This document shows, in pieces, positions 40,474 through 52,381 of a stretch of 64,000 nt of DNA. The notes below the pieces were generated by a model. It searched no databases. It was not told where the DNA came from and saw only the letters and a program-made list of their open reading frames with translations. The position numbers and the translations under genes were made by a program. The stretch comes from Chaetorhynchus papuensis (lineage: Eukaryota > Chordata > Aves > Passeriformes > Rhipiduridae). The stretch is taken from contig VWYX01001354.1 of the NCBI GenBank assembly GCA_013396525.1, positions 66,595-130,594 of the forward strand. Reading direction: 5' to 3'. How positions within the stretch are numbered: the first letter of the stretch is position 1; each line of letters begins with the position of its first letter.

Positions 40474-42166
40474 CCCTCAGGCTTCAAAGACAGCTCTACA
40501 GGCTGAACACACCGGGTGTCTGTACCCACACAGTGCCTCTGCCTCTCCAGGCTCCAGCCCCACAGTTAGCAGGCTCCTACTCTGAGAAATTGCCAGATAA
40601 ATTAAAGTACTCCAAACACAAGGAAATTATGCCACACAATTATGCCGGTTATGTTTGCCTAAACCTAACAAGTACAGAACTATGATAAACCTAGCTGAGT
40701 GTAGGTATGATAAATATTAGCAAAGTGGAGTTATGAGCATGACAAGCACCTGCAAAATCCTGAGTTCTCCCACTTCAAGAGAGCCTGCAGGATGCAGCTG
40801 TTGGGTCCATGCTCATGAGGGGTGTCCCACCTCACGTGTCAAGGTGGCCTGGAGATGTTTATCTTTGCAGCTGTGGATTCCCAGACAGTGAGATTTTTAG
40901 TGCTGATCCTATTTTGCTAAGCCTACCTCTTGGTATTTGATTTTTTCCCTTTCATCCTCTCAGCTGCAGTGACCTGTGACCCTCTGTACTACCTCATTTA
41001 TGGAGCCAGATTGCTCCTCATTCCTGGGAGTCAGCTCTGAGCCTGTCCCAGAGGCAGCCCATCACTCAGCATCCCACAGCTGCCTTCCTGAGGAATCGGC
41101 TCCCCGGGCTCACCCAGAGACAGCTGATTACTCCTGCCTCACTCTGCAGCTGGTTCAAGCACTGTGATTTTGCAGCATCAACCCTATGGTCTACCAGCTG
41201 TTAAATTGGCAATTAGCTAAATATGTTATTTCCAGGTCAGCAATTCTCTTACAGCTTTGCAGTTACAGTAAGTCTGTGACTCGGCCAGTCTCTGTCCTGT
41301 AGAAGAAATGCTAAATATGTTTGTGCTGCTTTGGCAATTTTAACACTGTCCCATCTCAGCTCAGTGGCTCCTTTTCCTGAGCAGGGGTCTGTGACCCTCC
41401 ACTGCCTGCAGCTTCTCTTACAAAAACAGAGAGAGGAAGGAAAATGGCTTGTCAGAAGTAGTAAACAAAGAATGTGAGGCCACTGACGTGCAGCAGAAGG
41501 GAGAAATGCAACTTTAAACATTTAGTCTAACAGTTTACAAACCACACTTCAGACCAGCTTTTCTTCTCTGCATCTGTGCTTCTGCATTCATACCAGAAGC
41601 TCCATCAAAAACCTCTTGGATGAGTGGTTATTTTTAATAAAAAATTTCCAGTTTAATAATAATTTTAATGAGCCTCTGGGAAAAAAAAAAAAAAAGGGGG
41701 GAGCAGTATCTTCCACAGGCCACAGTATTGATCTAATTGGGAAAGAAACCCATTGCCACATTCATGGCTGACTCCTAAATAAAAGCTGGGACTGCAGAAA
41801 CCTCCTTTAGAGAAACCTGGGTTGGCTTCTTCAGCAATTAATTTTCAAGAACTTAGATCGACTCTAATGATGATGAGCAAACGAAGAAGGATATGACACA
41901 AAAAGGACGAAGAATTAGGAGCTAACAACAACTGCTGGAAGTCAAGTCTGTGTTAGACCTTGCTAGAAGGCAGCCACTCTCTTGGAGATGACAGCTAACC
42001 CACCCTGTCACCAAGCTTTTAACAGAAACCTGTCCCTGTTGAGAGCACCACTGCAGTAACAGAAGGCAGGACAGGAGAACTGTTACTTCAGAGCACAATT
42101 CTCCTTCCATATCTTATCACAAATACACAGACCAAGTCTCCCAAGTAAAGCAAGTAAAGATACACT

Positions 42167-42552
42167 TGTGGGGTTACACCATGGGTATTATAGAAGAGCA
42201 GGCCTGGAAGGCCTAGAATAGGCCTCTTCCCTAGGCCCGCAGGTAACCATGGAAACACATCCAGGTCACCTGAGATGGGCTGGAAAAGGGAATTATGGGT
42301 TTGTGACCTTCTTGACCAATTGTGTGGGAAAACTGTGGTTTGTGACCTTATAGGGTATTGCTTACCTATTACCATAACAATATCTAGGCAATACTCCAGG
42401 TGACTGGGGGACACTCTGGGATTCATCCTTCCTGTTTATATGAGGTTATACCCTGTTTGTGGACTGGTATTTAGGTAATGGAAACTGTGCAATAAAACGT
42501 CTTTGCACTTCTCCATCTTGTGCGAAATCCATGCCCCAGTGTGAATACTGCA
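42167..42552 (+). mobile_element. Solo LTR of a different family, 386 bp
   Basis: The segment starts TGTGGGGTTACACC and ends ATACTGCA. It is flanked by TACACT (42161-42166) and TATACT (42553-42558), a 6-bp target duplication with one difference; 6 bp is usual for ERVK/alpha-beta-type integration. A TATA-like TTTATATGAGG lies near 42435 and AATAAA at 42491-42496, in the right order for plus orientation. It abuts a copy of the unclassified repeat that starts at about 42559. Confidence 0.72.
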
Positions 42553-42558
42553 TATACT

Positions 42559-42735
42559 TGCTTTGTTACTTGTGCTTAAGATCATTTCAAGGGGGAAGCA
42601 GCATGACACCCTGTTCTGCATTCACCACCGAGAGCTCTCCAAATAGGTTTGAGCTGTTTTACCCCAACTCCAGGCAGAGCATCCTGCTACAGGCAGAACA
42701 GACTTGCCTCAGGGAATTTAACTTAATTAATTTCC
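42559..42735 (-). repeat. Unclassified dispersed repeat, copy A
   Basis: On the minus strand, the blocks gcaggatgctctgcctggag and ggtaaaacagctcaaac match copies B (45540-45965) and C (62740-63180). The copy is cut at the LTR insertion boundary at 42552. See copy B for coding traces. Confidence 0.6.
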
Positions 42736-45539
42736 AGTTAATAAAAACATTTGGGTAGTGATCTGGATTTTTCTTTCGAAAAAATAAAAAAGAAACAAAC
42801 ATTTATGCACAGGTAAAACCCTTTTCCTCCCCCATTCCAGGCCCAGCTTCACTCCACCACCCCAAGCACCTCTCCTCCCCCTCTTGCAATCACTGCAGGG
42901 TGCAATACACTCAGTTCTTTCATTGAGGCAATGGGCAGAGCAGGGCCACGAAAAGACAACAGGGATTTCTTCTGCGGGAATCCCAGGAGACCTCTGACCA
43001 GGGAAACAGCACTTGCAGCTACAAAATCTATGTCTAGTCCTCATTAACTATGCATTTGAACCTTCTCCTGTTCCCAACACACAGAACAATGGAGTAAGCG
43101 ACGTTCTCATCAAAACACTGTGGAACAACCCTCTGCAGTTTCTTATCTCCCTTGCCACAAAGCCTCCCAGGAGTACAGAAAAGCTGAAAGCCCCTTGCAC
43201 TAACCCAGCAGAGTGCCTCCCCTCCAGGCAGCAGTGGGGCTTCTCATCTTACTGCACTTGCTAATCCCTGAGAGCCTTTCTTTACACTGTGTATGGAAAC
43301 TTGTCATCACAGTGCTAAATGAACACAAGTCCACAAAACCAGAGAAGTTTACAGAGCCTTTAAACCCCTAGAATTTACCTTATTTATTGAACAGTCACCT
43401 CCAAATATTAAGCTTGTCAATTTTGTCCTTTATTCAAACTCTCCTTCCCATACTCTTCCTATAATAAATATCATCTTTTTGTCATAACAACACTTCTAAA
43501 TGTGAGGTTTAGGGGCTCATGCATGTTTAAGTTGTGTCTGTAGCTGCTTAAGGTTTAATCAGGGGAGAAGTTTGCATTGGTACTTGTACCTCAGAACAGG
43601 TTCAACCATAGTTAGCTGCATGAGACGCAGAGCAGAAATGCTGAGAAGCAGCACCAGGCTTCCCTACGGAAAGCTTTTCATGCTGGATCCTGTGACTGCC
43701 CATTTACACTGCAGTTGCTGGAGATGCCCACAGGTTAAACAGGCAGTGCTAGAGACAGTTGTATCTGTTCTGTATCTGTCTGTCAAGCCAGCATGACCAC
43801 AATAAGGCATGATGTTTACATGTGACATTTATGCACATATCCACAGTGCTCATTCCGTGGAGCAGATGGTCTCCAGGCTTTTCCCTGTAGGTTCTCCTTG
43901 CAGCCCTAACGCTGTTCCTTACAGATATTTTCCTTCCAGCAGCTGTCTGAATGGATAGTGGCCAATTTATGAGCCACAGCAATTTATGAGAGAGATTCCA
44001 ACATTGGTAAAAGTTGCTGTGATGTGGCTACACTGGAGACTGGAACTGCACATGGCAGTTTAAAATGACAGCAACCAGCTGAAAATGGCATAACTGAACC
44101 CAAAGAGCCTGTTGAACCCACATTATGTTAAAGGACATCTGTTATGGGGCTTGACAAATTACAAGTCTATGACAACCCCGATAGCCGCCACTGAACTAAT
44201 TCTTCCATGTTGATCAGACAATTTTCCCTTTGTCAATATGCCTCAGAAAGTCAGTTGTGATAACAAACAGAAAAAACCTGCTTTCTCTTTTTCTACCTGT
44301 ATGATTTCTGCTTTCATCTTTTTCTGAGTAAGTTGGTATTTGTTCATACTTGGAAAGAGATAATCTTTGCTGCTTTACTGGCACCGGGATTCCTAATGCT
44401 GGCAAGAGCTGTCCATTTGTCTTTCCTCCTGCACAAAGAACTACATGCAGCAAGGAACATTAATCTCTTACATTATATTTATGGGCAATTTTGCAGATTT
44501 TTTCCTGTAAAGCACACTGCCAGATCCAGTTAGGATTCTGCAGGTAAAGAATGCTTTCCCAGCTGATCAGCTGATGTGCTGGTCCTGCTGGTTTGTATTA
44601 GGAAAACTTCCATCCACCTACAGGATATGTCTATGCCCATCAAATATTTATGACTTCTTTTTTTTGTTCTAATTAAATATCCCAGAACATTATTTTGCAT
44701 GATGAGCCAGGATCTATCTGCTACTGGGGTCTAAAATGAGCATTCTTTTTTCCTGTTACTTGCAGAAAGATTGCATGGACAGGTAGAGCATCTTAGACTT
44801 CATTCTTATCCCTTGTATTTTAGCCTGTTATTTCCAATCCATATTGTTTTGTTGGTCCCTTGAAGCCCTTCTGAGAGAACACTATAAATTCAACATCTTT
44901 CAGGTTTGTATTTGTACTGGTCTTTCTAATTTCGAGCAATCACCTTTCTATGCAAAATTTAATTTTGGTTCAGTTTAAAGGGGAATCCTGCAATTAATTC
45001 CCTTTGCCTAGGCTGCTTCTATTGCTTCTGACAACACTGCAGCTTGTCTCTGCAGTGCCTGAGATTCGGGACAGCCTCTGTGCTTTTAAAGCACAAGAAA
45101 AACAGTGGGTTTTTTTAACCTATGTAATTAGGTTAAAATATGTAATTAAATCATTAAATAACCAGACATGTTTCTAAATGCCTCCTCACAGAAGTGTCTG
45201 CATGTAGCTGGATCCAATCCTAGCCCGAGACTGAGACAATAGTTTATGTCTAAAGGATTATACAAGTGTAATTGAACCCCTAAACAACTTTCTCCCTCAG
45301 GATTAGGAATGGCAAACCAAATATATTTATAATAATAAATCACTTCCATAAATTATTATAATGATTAGACTAAAATATCTTGATCAAAATTGTTTAGTAC
45401 ACAGCAAAGTGTAAACTACTAGCATTACAGCACATTAGTTTTGAAGTAATATTGAAGCAATTATATTACAGCTAGCAAAAAACAATTATTAAGTAGAGAT
45501 TGCTGCTACTTACCAATAGGTGAGTTCAATGATAGCCTT

Positions 45540-45965
45540 GAGGAGTAACCTTAAGGGGTGTCAACACTCAAGGCAGGAGTCTCCACACACCAAAAAGAAC
45601 TGTGTTAGAAAAATCTACCCCTAAAAAGTGGAACTGGGCCTTTATAAATGAAGGTCAAGTGTGTCAGGGCCAGCTGTGTCAGCTGAGGGGCTTTAGGTAA
45701 TTCATCTGTAATGTCACTTGTTAGTTCCTTTATGAGGTATTTTATCAGGTCTGCCACATCTTCACCTGTGGCAGTTTCCACCCAGAGACATTGTTCTTCC
45801 TCAGGATGTTTAACTTCGGGGTTGATGAGTCAGGCTGGCTTCAGCCTTCCTGAAGAAGCACCAAAAGCATTCACCACTGATAGCTCTGCAAGCAGGGCAT
45901 TGCTCAAACTGTCTTAGCCCCACTCCAGGCAGAGCATCCTGCTGCAGGCACAAGTCAGCATCCCT
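45540..45965 (-). repeat. Unclassified dispersed repeat, copy B (coding-derived)
   Basis: The minus strand is colinear with plus-strand 62740-63180 (copy C), and part of it with 42559-42735 (copy A). Copy B reads open for about 44 codons, then, after an apparent frameshift, for another 55 codons containing TGEDVADLIKYLIKEL and a C-terminal leucine-rich stretch. Copy C has TGEDVTKFLIKQ at the same place, so the similarity is at protein level and the source was probably a coding retroelement. I cannot name the family. It could be part of an ERV internal region (gag-like), but no diagnostic motif is visible. Confidence 0.6.
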
Positions 45966-47949
45966 TGAGTCTCCCTGGGAACCACATGTAATTTGTGGGT
46001 TTACATGAGGGCTGAGGTGGCCTTGCCCTTACCAGTGTTGGGGGAAGGAAGAACTCAGTTTTTCTTTTATCAAATCAGCCATCATTGTTATCTTCTAACG
46101 GTTTTGCTGGTATTGATAAGAGGAGTCCAAAGTTAGTGGGGGAGAGCACAGTTGTTGTCCTAAAAGTGGGATTTATCATCAGTAAGCAACTGATAAGGCA
46201 GGCCCCGTTCCACAACCCCCTTCTCATCCTCTGTAACTCTCTGGGGAATTGTTAACTATTTCTGACCCTTTAGCTATCACAGTGCCAGGCTAACTTCTTC
46301 CTGAAAAGATACCTAATGTGATGTAAGGGAAAGACTTTGGGACTATTAACATAGCAAGTATTTTTTCACTCATCAGCTCTATCTCCACATTTTGGTCTGA
46401 AGACCATTTCTATGTTGATTTACTGTGGGACTATTTTGTTGCACAGCTTACTGCTTCTAGATTTCAGTTTGTAGACTATTGAACAAGTGTTGCATGGCAG
46501 AGGGACTTTATTTTATTTTTTCAGGAGAATGCTACTTATGGCTTTTTTAATAGCATTGATGATTGCAGGAATGATAGTCCCCCAGGAATCAAAGAAGCAA
46601 CACTGATCAGTTATCACTGCACTGTGGCAAGCACAGGGAGTGATGTGAACTAATCTGTACTGCAAAATGTGTGTGTGGAGTCACAGAAAGCAACATTACA
46701 GAAAAGAGACACCTTGGCAAAGTCTATGAATGTCTTTCACTTTATGCCCCAATTACCCAAAGGTAGATATCTTTCTCTTCCTACTGTTCCTTAAGTGGAA
46801 ACACTGCAGTGAATTTAACACTAAAGACTGCAAGGCCTGCATCCATTTGAACTACAACAGACAGCAGTTTTCGTCATCACAGCCTTAATGAGAAGAAGGT
46901 GTCCCCCCTCACAAAGTCTCAGCACTGGGACTGAGCTGCTGGCAGAGAGCCCAGCAAAAGACTGAGATCCTTGCTGGGATGAAAGCAGGCTGGAGGCCTG
47001 CAGGCAGCAGAAGACAACTCAGAGCCCAGGAAGATGAGAAAAATATCTTTAAAAAGAAGGTGGCAATGGCAACCTTGCAAATTAAACAAGAAGCCCCGGG
47101 GGGGAAGGGGGAAAGTGAGGAAGAAGGCAAGGTTTTCAAAAGGTAGGGCAAAATATTTAGGTCTAGAATGGCAGAGAGACAAGAACTGAGACAGGGAGGC
47201 AAGTGTAGCCACTAAGGCCAGGTTTAAAGGAGGATTTAGTTTGAAGGATCAGGTTTCTAGAAGAAAGGCTGATTTGCAGATTACAACTCACCTGTCTGCC
47301 ACCAAGAAAATCACTCTTGATTGGAAAGCAGAGCACACACCTTTCTAGCACTCATGTTAATGCCTCATTAACTCAGCAATAGGAAAAAGAATTGTTAAGA
47401 AAACCTGGGAAAGAAATTTGATACCAAAAGTGGTGGTAACTTGCTTCCAAGCCTAGTACTTTGTAATGCATGTTCTCCTCAATGGTTTGTTTGTTTTTTC
47501 CTGGTGCCTGGCTCTATTCTTGGTTTACAAGGACCAGATCACTGCATGACTGGACACATGGCAAACCAGCGGGTGTGATTTACATGTCATGACAATTACG
47601 TGAAGTCAATGTCCACTGTCACACAGTATTCCACCCTACTGACCTTCCTGAGTATAACATCACTGGATGGTTAGGGCAGGGGGTCCTTACCAGGGTCTGG
47701 AGCAGACGTGTTTTCACACAGACATTGCTGCCTGAAGCCAAAGATAGGGACATGCTGGACAGGCCATGGCCTCATCATACCATTAGGAACCAGCTGTTGG
47801 AGTATCCCGACTTTTACCTGCTGGAAGTGAGCAAGAGGAAGCAAATGCTCCTGGGAGACACACAGTGTCCTTCTCCTCACAACTCCCACACTAAGTTACC
47901 CTTGAGTTTCTGAGGACCTGCATTTCTCCATGTAAACCTCCATTCCCCA

Positions 47950-48430
47950 ATTAATTAATGAAGAGGGTGAACAATGGCAGCCCGAGTATCAGTTGCTGAA
48001 GGATGCAGCAGTGATCAGATGCCAGCTGGACTTTGTACCACTGATCACAAATAGTATCCCTCCAAAACCCAGCTGGTCAGCTCATTTTCCACCTACAGCA
48101 TGGGTCACTTCTCCAAACCACCTTTCTCTAATTTGGCTACAAGAATACTCTGAGGAACCATATCAAGAGTCTTGTTGGACAACATTTTGTACAGTCCACT
48201 TGTCCACAGAATCTCTCATCTCATCATAGAAGGCCATCGGAGTGAGCAGGTGTGATACAGAAATCTTACTCTGCAAATCCAACCTGACTGTTCCCATTTC
48301 TTTTCCTTACTGTACTTTGGTAGTCATGGCTACAGGGAGGATTGTTCTGTGAAATTCCCAAAAAGGTCAGACCGGCTGACCAGTCTCCTGTAGTTCTGTG
48401 GGTCACCTTCCTGTCTTTGAAAATGGGTGG
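47950..48430 (-). mobile_element. Old, diverged CR1-like LINE fragment
   Basis: The plus strand resembles the complement of a LINE ORF2 reverse-transcriptase region in colinear order: a block like the 'agagtcttgttggacaacat' segment, then 'catcatagaaggccatcgg', 'tgaccagtctcctgtagttc' and 'tttgaaaatgggtg'. It is strongly decayed, with many substitutions and stops, so subfamily and exact ends are uncertain. Confidence 0.6.
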
Positions 48431-49189
48431 CAAATTATATATATGTATCTCTTCTTGACACTTATCTGGAACCTCATGCATGACTCTCTTGACTGTACAA
48501 TAACCAAGCAACACAAGAACCAAGGAGAAGGCACATGGCCATTCTGTCCCAAAGATCCCAGCCGTACCAAACCCGTGTAGGCACAAGTCACCATGTAAAC
48601 ACTGTCACAGAGCCAAGATTCACTTCTTGGTATAAGAGAGGAAGAAGCTGTATCCAGTGGGACTCAAAACTGGCATTCTCACTTACTGGATGCACAAGGT
48701 CAGTGAGAAGACTTCTCCAAATATTTAGAAAATAAACATCGTGGGTCAATGGATGGAATGATTTCCTATTGAAAAGAATTCACTCAAGCATTTATGTCAG
48801 CTTCATGTATCATTGTGCAGAACAAAACCCAGACTAAACTCCAGACAGGAGCTCTGTGTTGTTTGCACCGGGTTCACTTAAGGCTGCAATAAACCTTCCT
48901 TCATGCAGGCCGTGTAATACAGGTAACTAAACTCCCAAGAAACATGAAAAACCTTCTCAGAGTTGACAACATTATTACAATATCCTCCAGTGGCAACATT
49001 CCCCACAGACTAGTAGTTTGGCATCCAGAGAGGAAAAACAAATGAACAAGTTTGCAACTACTTACTTTTAACAAGGAAGCTCCATCACTCATTTTAAAGC
49101 TGCATTTCATCTACAGCAGTATCTTCAAGGCCTATTTAACTAACTGCCATAAACACAACTTTATACTTTTAGAACAACAACAAAAAAAA

Positions 49190-50268
49190 GACAAGGTATA
49201 GTCCTCAAAAGTTTATTTCAAGTATAAAAAATCATTCAGTGAAGTATCTACAGGTTTTTCTTTCAGCATAAAGGTTTAATAAGATAGAAAGAATCAAGTA
49301 CCAAATCTCTGTAAAAATATGATTTGATTTAAATTTTTGAATAACAGTGAAAAGGCACTTAAACAAAAGATACCCAATGACAAATACAACTGTTATGCCA
49401 CAGTGAGTGTGTAATCAAACATAATCTAACACTTTATAAACGAAGAAATTAATTACAGTCTAGTTAAACTGAGCAACATAATCCAGACGAGAGAGAATTC
49501 AAACTCCCCGCACTTCAACAAAAGCACTTTTCTTTCAAGTGCAAAGAAAGCAGAGGGAAAGAAAAACAAGAGAATTCTTCAATAAACTGACAGTTTGCAG
49601 CACTGAGTTCAAACTAAGAACTCAGAGTTCAGTCCATACAAGCTCCACAAAAAGAAACGTAACAAAACTGGGTAGCAGCACAAATACTTCATAAACGCCC
49701 CTGATCTGTATGCTTGAACTGAGGGGTTTATATTTCTATTCCCAGTTTACAAAATAAAAGTTTCTACAAAAAATGAAAGCCTTTTTAGAAGCAAAACAAG
49801 CAGACTAGCATAAGTGGGAAATAAAGGTGTAATGCTTGGGAATCCACTGCAATCCCTTTGCAGCAGAAATATTTTTCCACTGCCAGCAATGGAACGTGTA
49901 ACAAGTAGAAGTTTTTGAGAATCAGGAAAGAAAACAGGCTATGACAATTTAAATGAGTTTGTTATTTTTTGGTCAAGATTCAATGAGCTACTCTATCTTA
50001 AAAAAAAAATATAGAATCAAATATGCCGAAAGAAACAATACACTTAAAACAGCATTTACAGCACCAAAGCATATTTGCACAATAAATACAGAGTAAGATG
50101 TTAATTATTCACAAATATGAGGAAAATAGGGAGGGAAATTCTCAACACCCACCAGAAAACTGTGGGTTTTTACAATTATTCAGCAATATGAAGTAAACAG
50201 AAAAAAAATCATCTTAGTGTTGGCATTTTTTTCTCAGTGATAGTAAGACCTTTGACACAGGAGTGCTA
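49190..50268 (-). other. RESF1: RESF1 3' UTR with polyadenylation signal
   Basis: The sequence after the RESF1 stop is AT-rich and non-coding. A canonical AATAAA reads on the minus strand at 49217-49212, followed about 20-40 nt downstream by a U/GU-rich stretch (ttgtctttttttt, ttgttgttgtt) near 49195-49165, the usual downstream element. Cleavage is expected at about 49190-49200, giving a 3' UTR of about 1.1 kb. Confidence 0.8.
49212..49217 (-). terminator. RESF1: RESF1 poly(A) signal AATAAA
   Basis: AATAAA on the minus strand, followed by U- and GU-rich sequence, is the best placed polyadenylation hexamer downstream of the RESF1 stop. Confidence 0.8.
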
Positions 50269-50411
50269 TCAAGACTTTTGCATCTTTTTTTCCAGATACA
50301 TTTTCCTGTAGGTCTGAAACATCTCTTTTGAGTCTTTGACAGGAATGTGAAGAGTCTCTCCATCTCCATCCAGGATCTGTATAGCTGTATCAAGGGGAAT
50401 ACTGTCCTCAG
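50269..50411 (-). CDS. RESF1: RESF1 last coding exon
   Basis: Acceptor ...TTGCAG precedes 50411. The exon enters in phase 1 and reads AEDSIPLDTAIQIL..., then PVKDSKEMFQTYRKMYLEKK, which matches the conserved C-terminus of mammalian RESF1 (VKDSKEMFQTYKQMYLEK). As given, the frame ends at TGA (50271-50269) after ...KKMQKS. A run of seven A on the minus strand (plus 50285-50291) sits just before. With six A the frame would instead give EKRCKSLDSTPVSK..., which fits the mammalian end (EKRSRSLGSSPVK) better, and would stop at 50214. A sequencing or assembly error, or a true lineage change, is likely here. Confidence 0.88.
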
Positions 50412-51548
50412 CTGCAAGACAGACAAGCACGTTAAAGCAAGAGTCTCAAAGGACTCTACTCTTTATGCATGTGGTACTTAAGACCTTCCCGTGTCAAAAA
50501 GGATGCTACAAACTTCCTTCCTAAAGCACCAGGAACCTCAGATTTAAAACAATCTCCAGTGCATCTTTAAGCACATAGTGGCTATTTGGCTGTCTTCACA
50601 AGAGATATTTCTGGAGAGTATTCAGAAAGGTGTGACAGAAAACATGCCTCTGTGAAAGTAAGAGAAGAAGCAAGAGGAAGGGCTAAAAAGATGACAGACA
50701 CCAAAGCCCAAGGACACAGGTGATTTTTTTCCAAGATGCAAAGGCTGCAAACTATGCTACTTGCAACACCACGACACAGGTATCAGCATGCAAGCCCTCT
50801 GCTCTACAGTTAAGAAGCAGATGGCAACAAGGCTACAGCGTGCATTTTGTTTCCTGTCAGACAAGGAGAAAACCAAGACTAAAGCTACAAAGGTACTTAA
50901 AGCAAAGAAACAAGGACAGCTGGGAGCAACCTCACCCAAGATTTACAAAGGATGGAACAAACAAGATCCTGAGAGGAAAGTTGCCACTGTTTTAACAGTT
51001 GACTCCTAAAGGGTATAAAAAAACATCCAAAAAGCAAACTGCCAATCAAGAGAAACAAGGAAGATGTAAGAGTGGCCCCACTTTTCCTCTGGGTGTCATA
51101 CAAATAATGTTGTCCAGACTACACTGTAAGCACGTGTTATGTGTGGACAGCAGCAGTGTACTGTGAAAGCCAGATTTTTTTGTAAAAATCACTTTCTGTT
51201 TTTAAAGCCTTTCACTAGATTCTGTTACATCACTTCCTCCATTTGAAAGTGCGAAAGAGTCTTCATATACAATTTAAAACTGTATTTAAGTGCTGTTACC
51301 AGTGCTACATCCAAATTAACAGCACAGGAAAATCTCAACATTTCCAACAACATACTCATAAAGCAATAAAAAGCTCCACAAATTTTTGAGACTTGTATGT
51401 CTATTCTGTGGTATCCATTTAAACAGCAGAACTAGTAAATAATAATTTAAAATGCTTTATTAAGGTTTACTACTGTAAAGGAACATTTAAAACCAAGCAA
51501 AGAGGATTTAACTTGTATTTCAAATGGGACACTCAGATGTCACTTCAC

Positions 51549-51623
51549 CTGTAGAGATCTCTTCCTGTTTCTTTTGCTTCACTGGTTCACATTTTAACCA
51601 ATCTTCTTTTTTACTCTTGACAC
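51549..51623 (-). CDS. RESF1: RESF1 penultimate coding exon (75 nt)
   Basis: The exon is bounded by acceptor TTTTTAG (ending 51624) and donor GTGAAG (from 51548). It enters and leaves in phase 1 and reads VKSKKEDWLKCEPVKQKKQEEIST. The KSxKEDWLK motif is conserved in mammalian RESF1 directly after the segment encoded by the large exon. Joining G (large exon) to GT restores Gly, as in human SGIKSTKEDWLK. It is too short to be found as an independent ORF. Confidence 0.92.
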
Positions 51624-52381
51624 CTAAAAAGAAAATTTCAAAAAATGTTTCTGAGTTCCTATATCACAAGTTTTGGCCTCTATTCAGCATCAAATTCTAA
51701 CACATATACTAGCACATGCAAAAGGAAACTTCCTTTGGGTATGAAAATTACTCCAAGGGCTGATATATACAGCTTAAGATTTGGGTTTATTTAAAAATCA
51801 AATTCAACATTTGACATAAATACGCTTCAGAATGCACCATGTAAAATGTTGAAAAATGGGGTAGGGAAGAAGAAAAGGAAAAAGGGATGCTTAAAGCAAA
51901 TATGGCAAAGGTTATGGGGACTGTGTGCAGGATATATCTGGTCTAAACCCTCTATCTTCCTCAATGTCAGAAAAGATCATTCCCTCCTCTGCCCAGCCAG
52001 ACTTAAGCACAACCAGGTGAACAGTGATTAAAGATCAGATCACCTTTGGTAACTACGCCAAGGGAATCTACTTTCTACAACCAAGCCAAGCTATCTTCTA
52101 CAAGTACTTTAGGAAGCCTTCTCCCCCAAAGTTATTTGAAACTGCCATGCTCTAAAGCACTCTAATTTCATTCTCTAAGACTTACAGAAAACTGAAGGAA
52201 AAGTCCCGTGTTCTTTTTCAGCTTAACACACAGCTGTGGTCTGCCAGAGAACAAGTTAGGATATCTCAGCCTTCAGCCCCTACAGCCCCATGTTTCCACT
52301 GTCTGTAGTTTTGTGGAACGTGAATTTAAAAATGAATACAGACTTTCTACTTACAAATGAATAACCAAGACAGCATCATAC

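Larger units (their letters stand above)
19861..49189. other. Intergenic region between BICD1 promoter and RESF1 3' end
   Basis: About 29 kb with no supported gene. Open frames are short (the largest, 24169-24717 plus, is 182 codons in a locally GC-rich patch), with no recognised family and no splice-paired exon structure. Listed separately are solo LTRs (31002-31437, 40004-40473, 42167-42552), CR1 fragments (37426-37602, 39060-39310, 47950-48430), an unclassified repeat (42559-42735, 45540-45965) and tandem repeats. AT-rich stretches such as 38200-38480 could be conserved regulatory sequence, but that cannot be shown from one genome. Confidence 0.75.

Noticed and set aside
50214..50426. 70-codon minus open frame as a separate small gene
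   Set aside because: It is the out-of-frame reading of the RESF1 last exon. Its tail (KSLDSTPVSK) matters only as evidence for a homopolymer frameshift.
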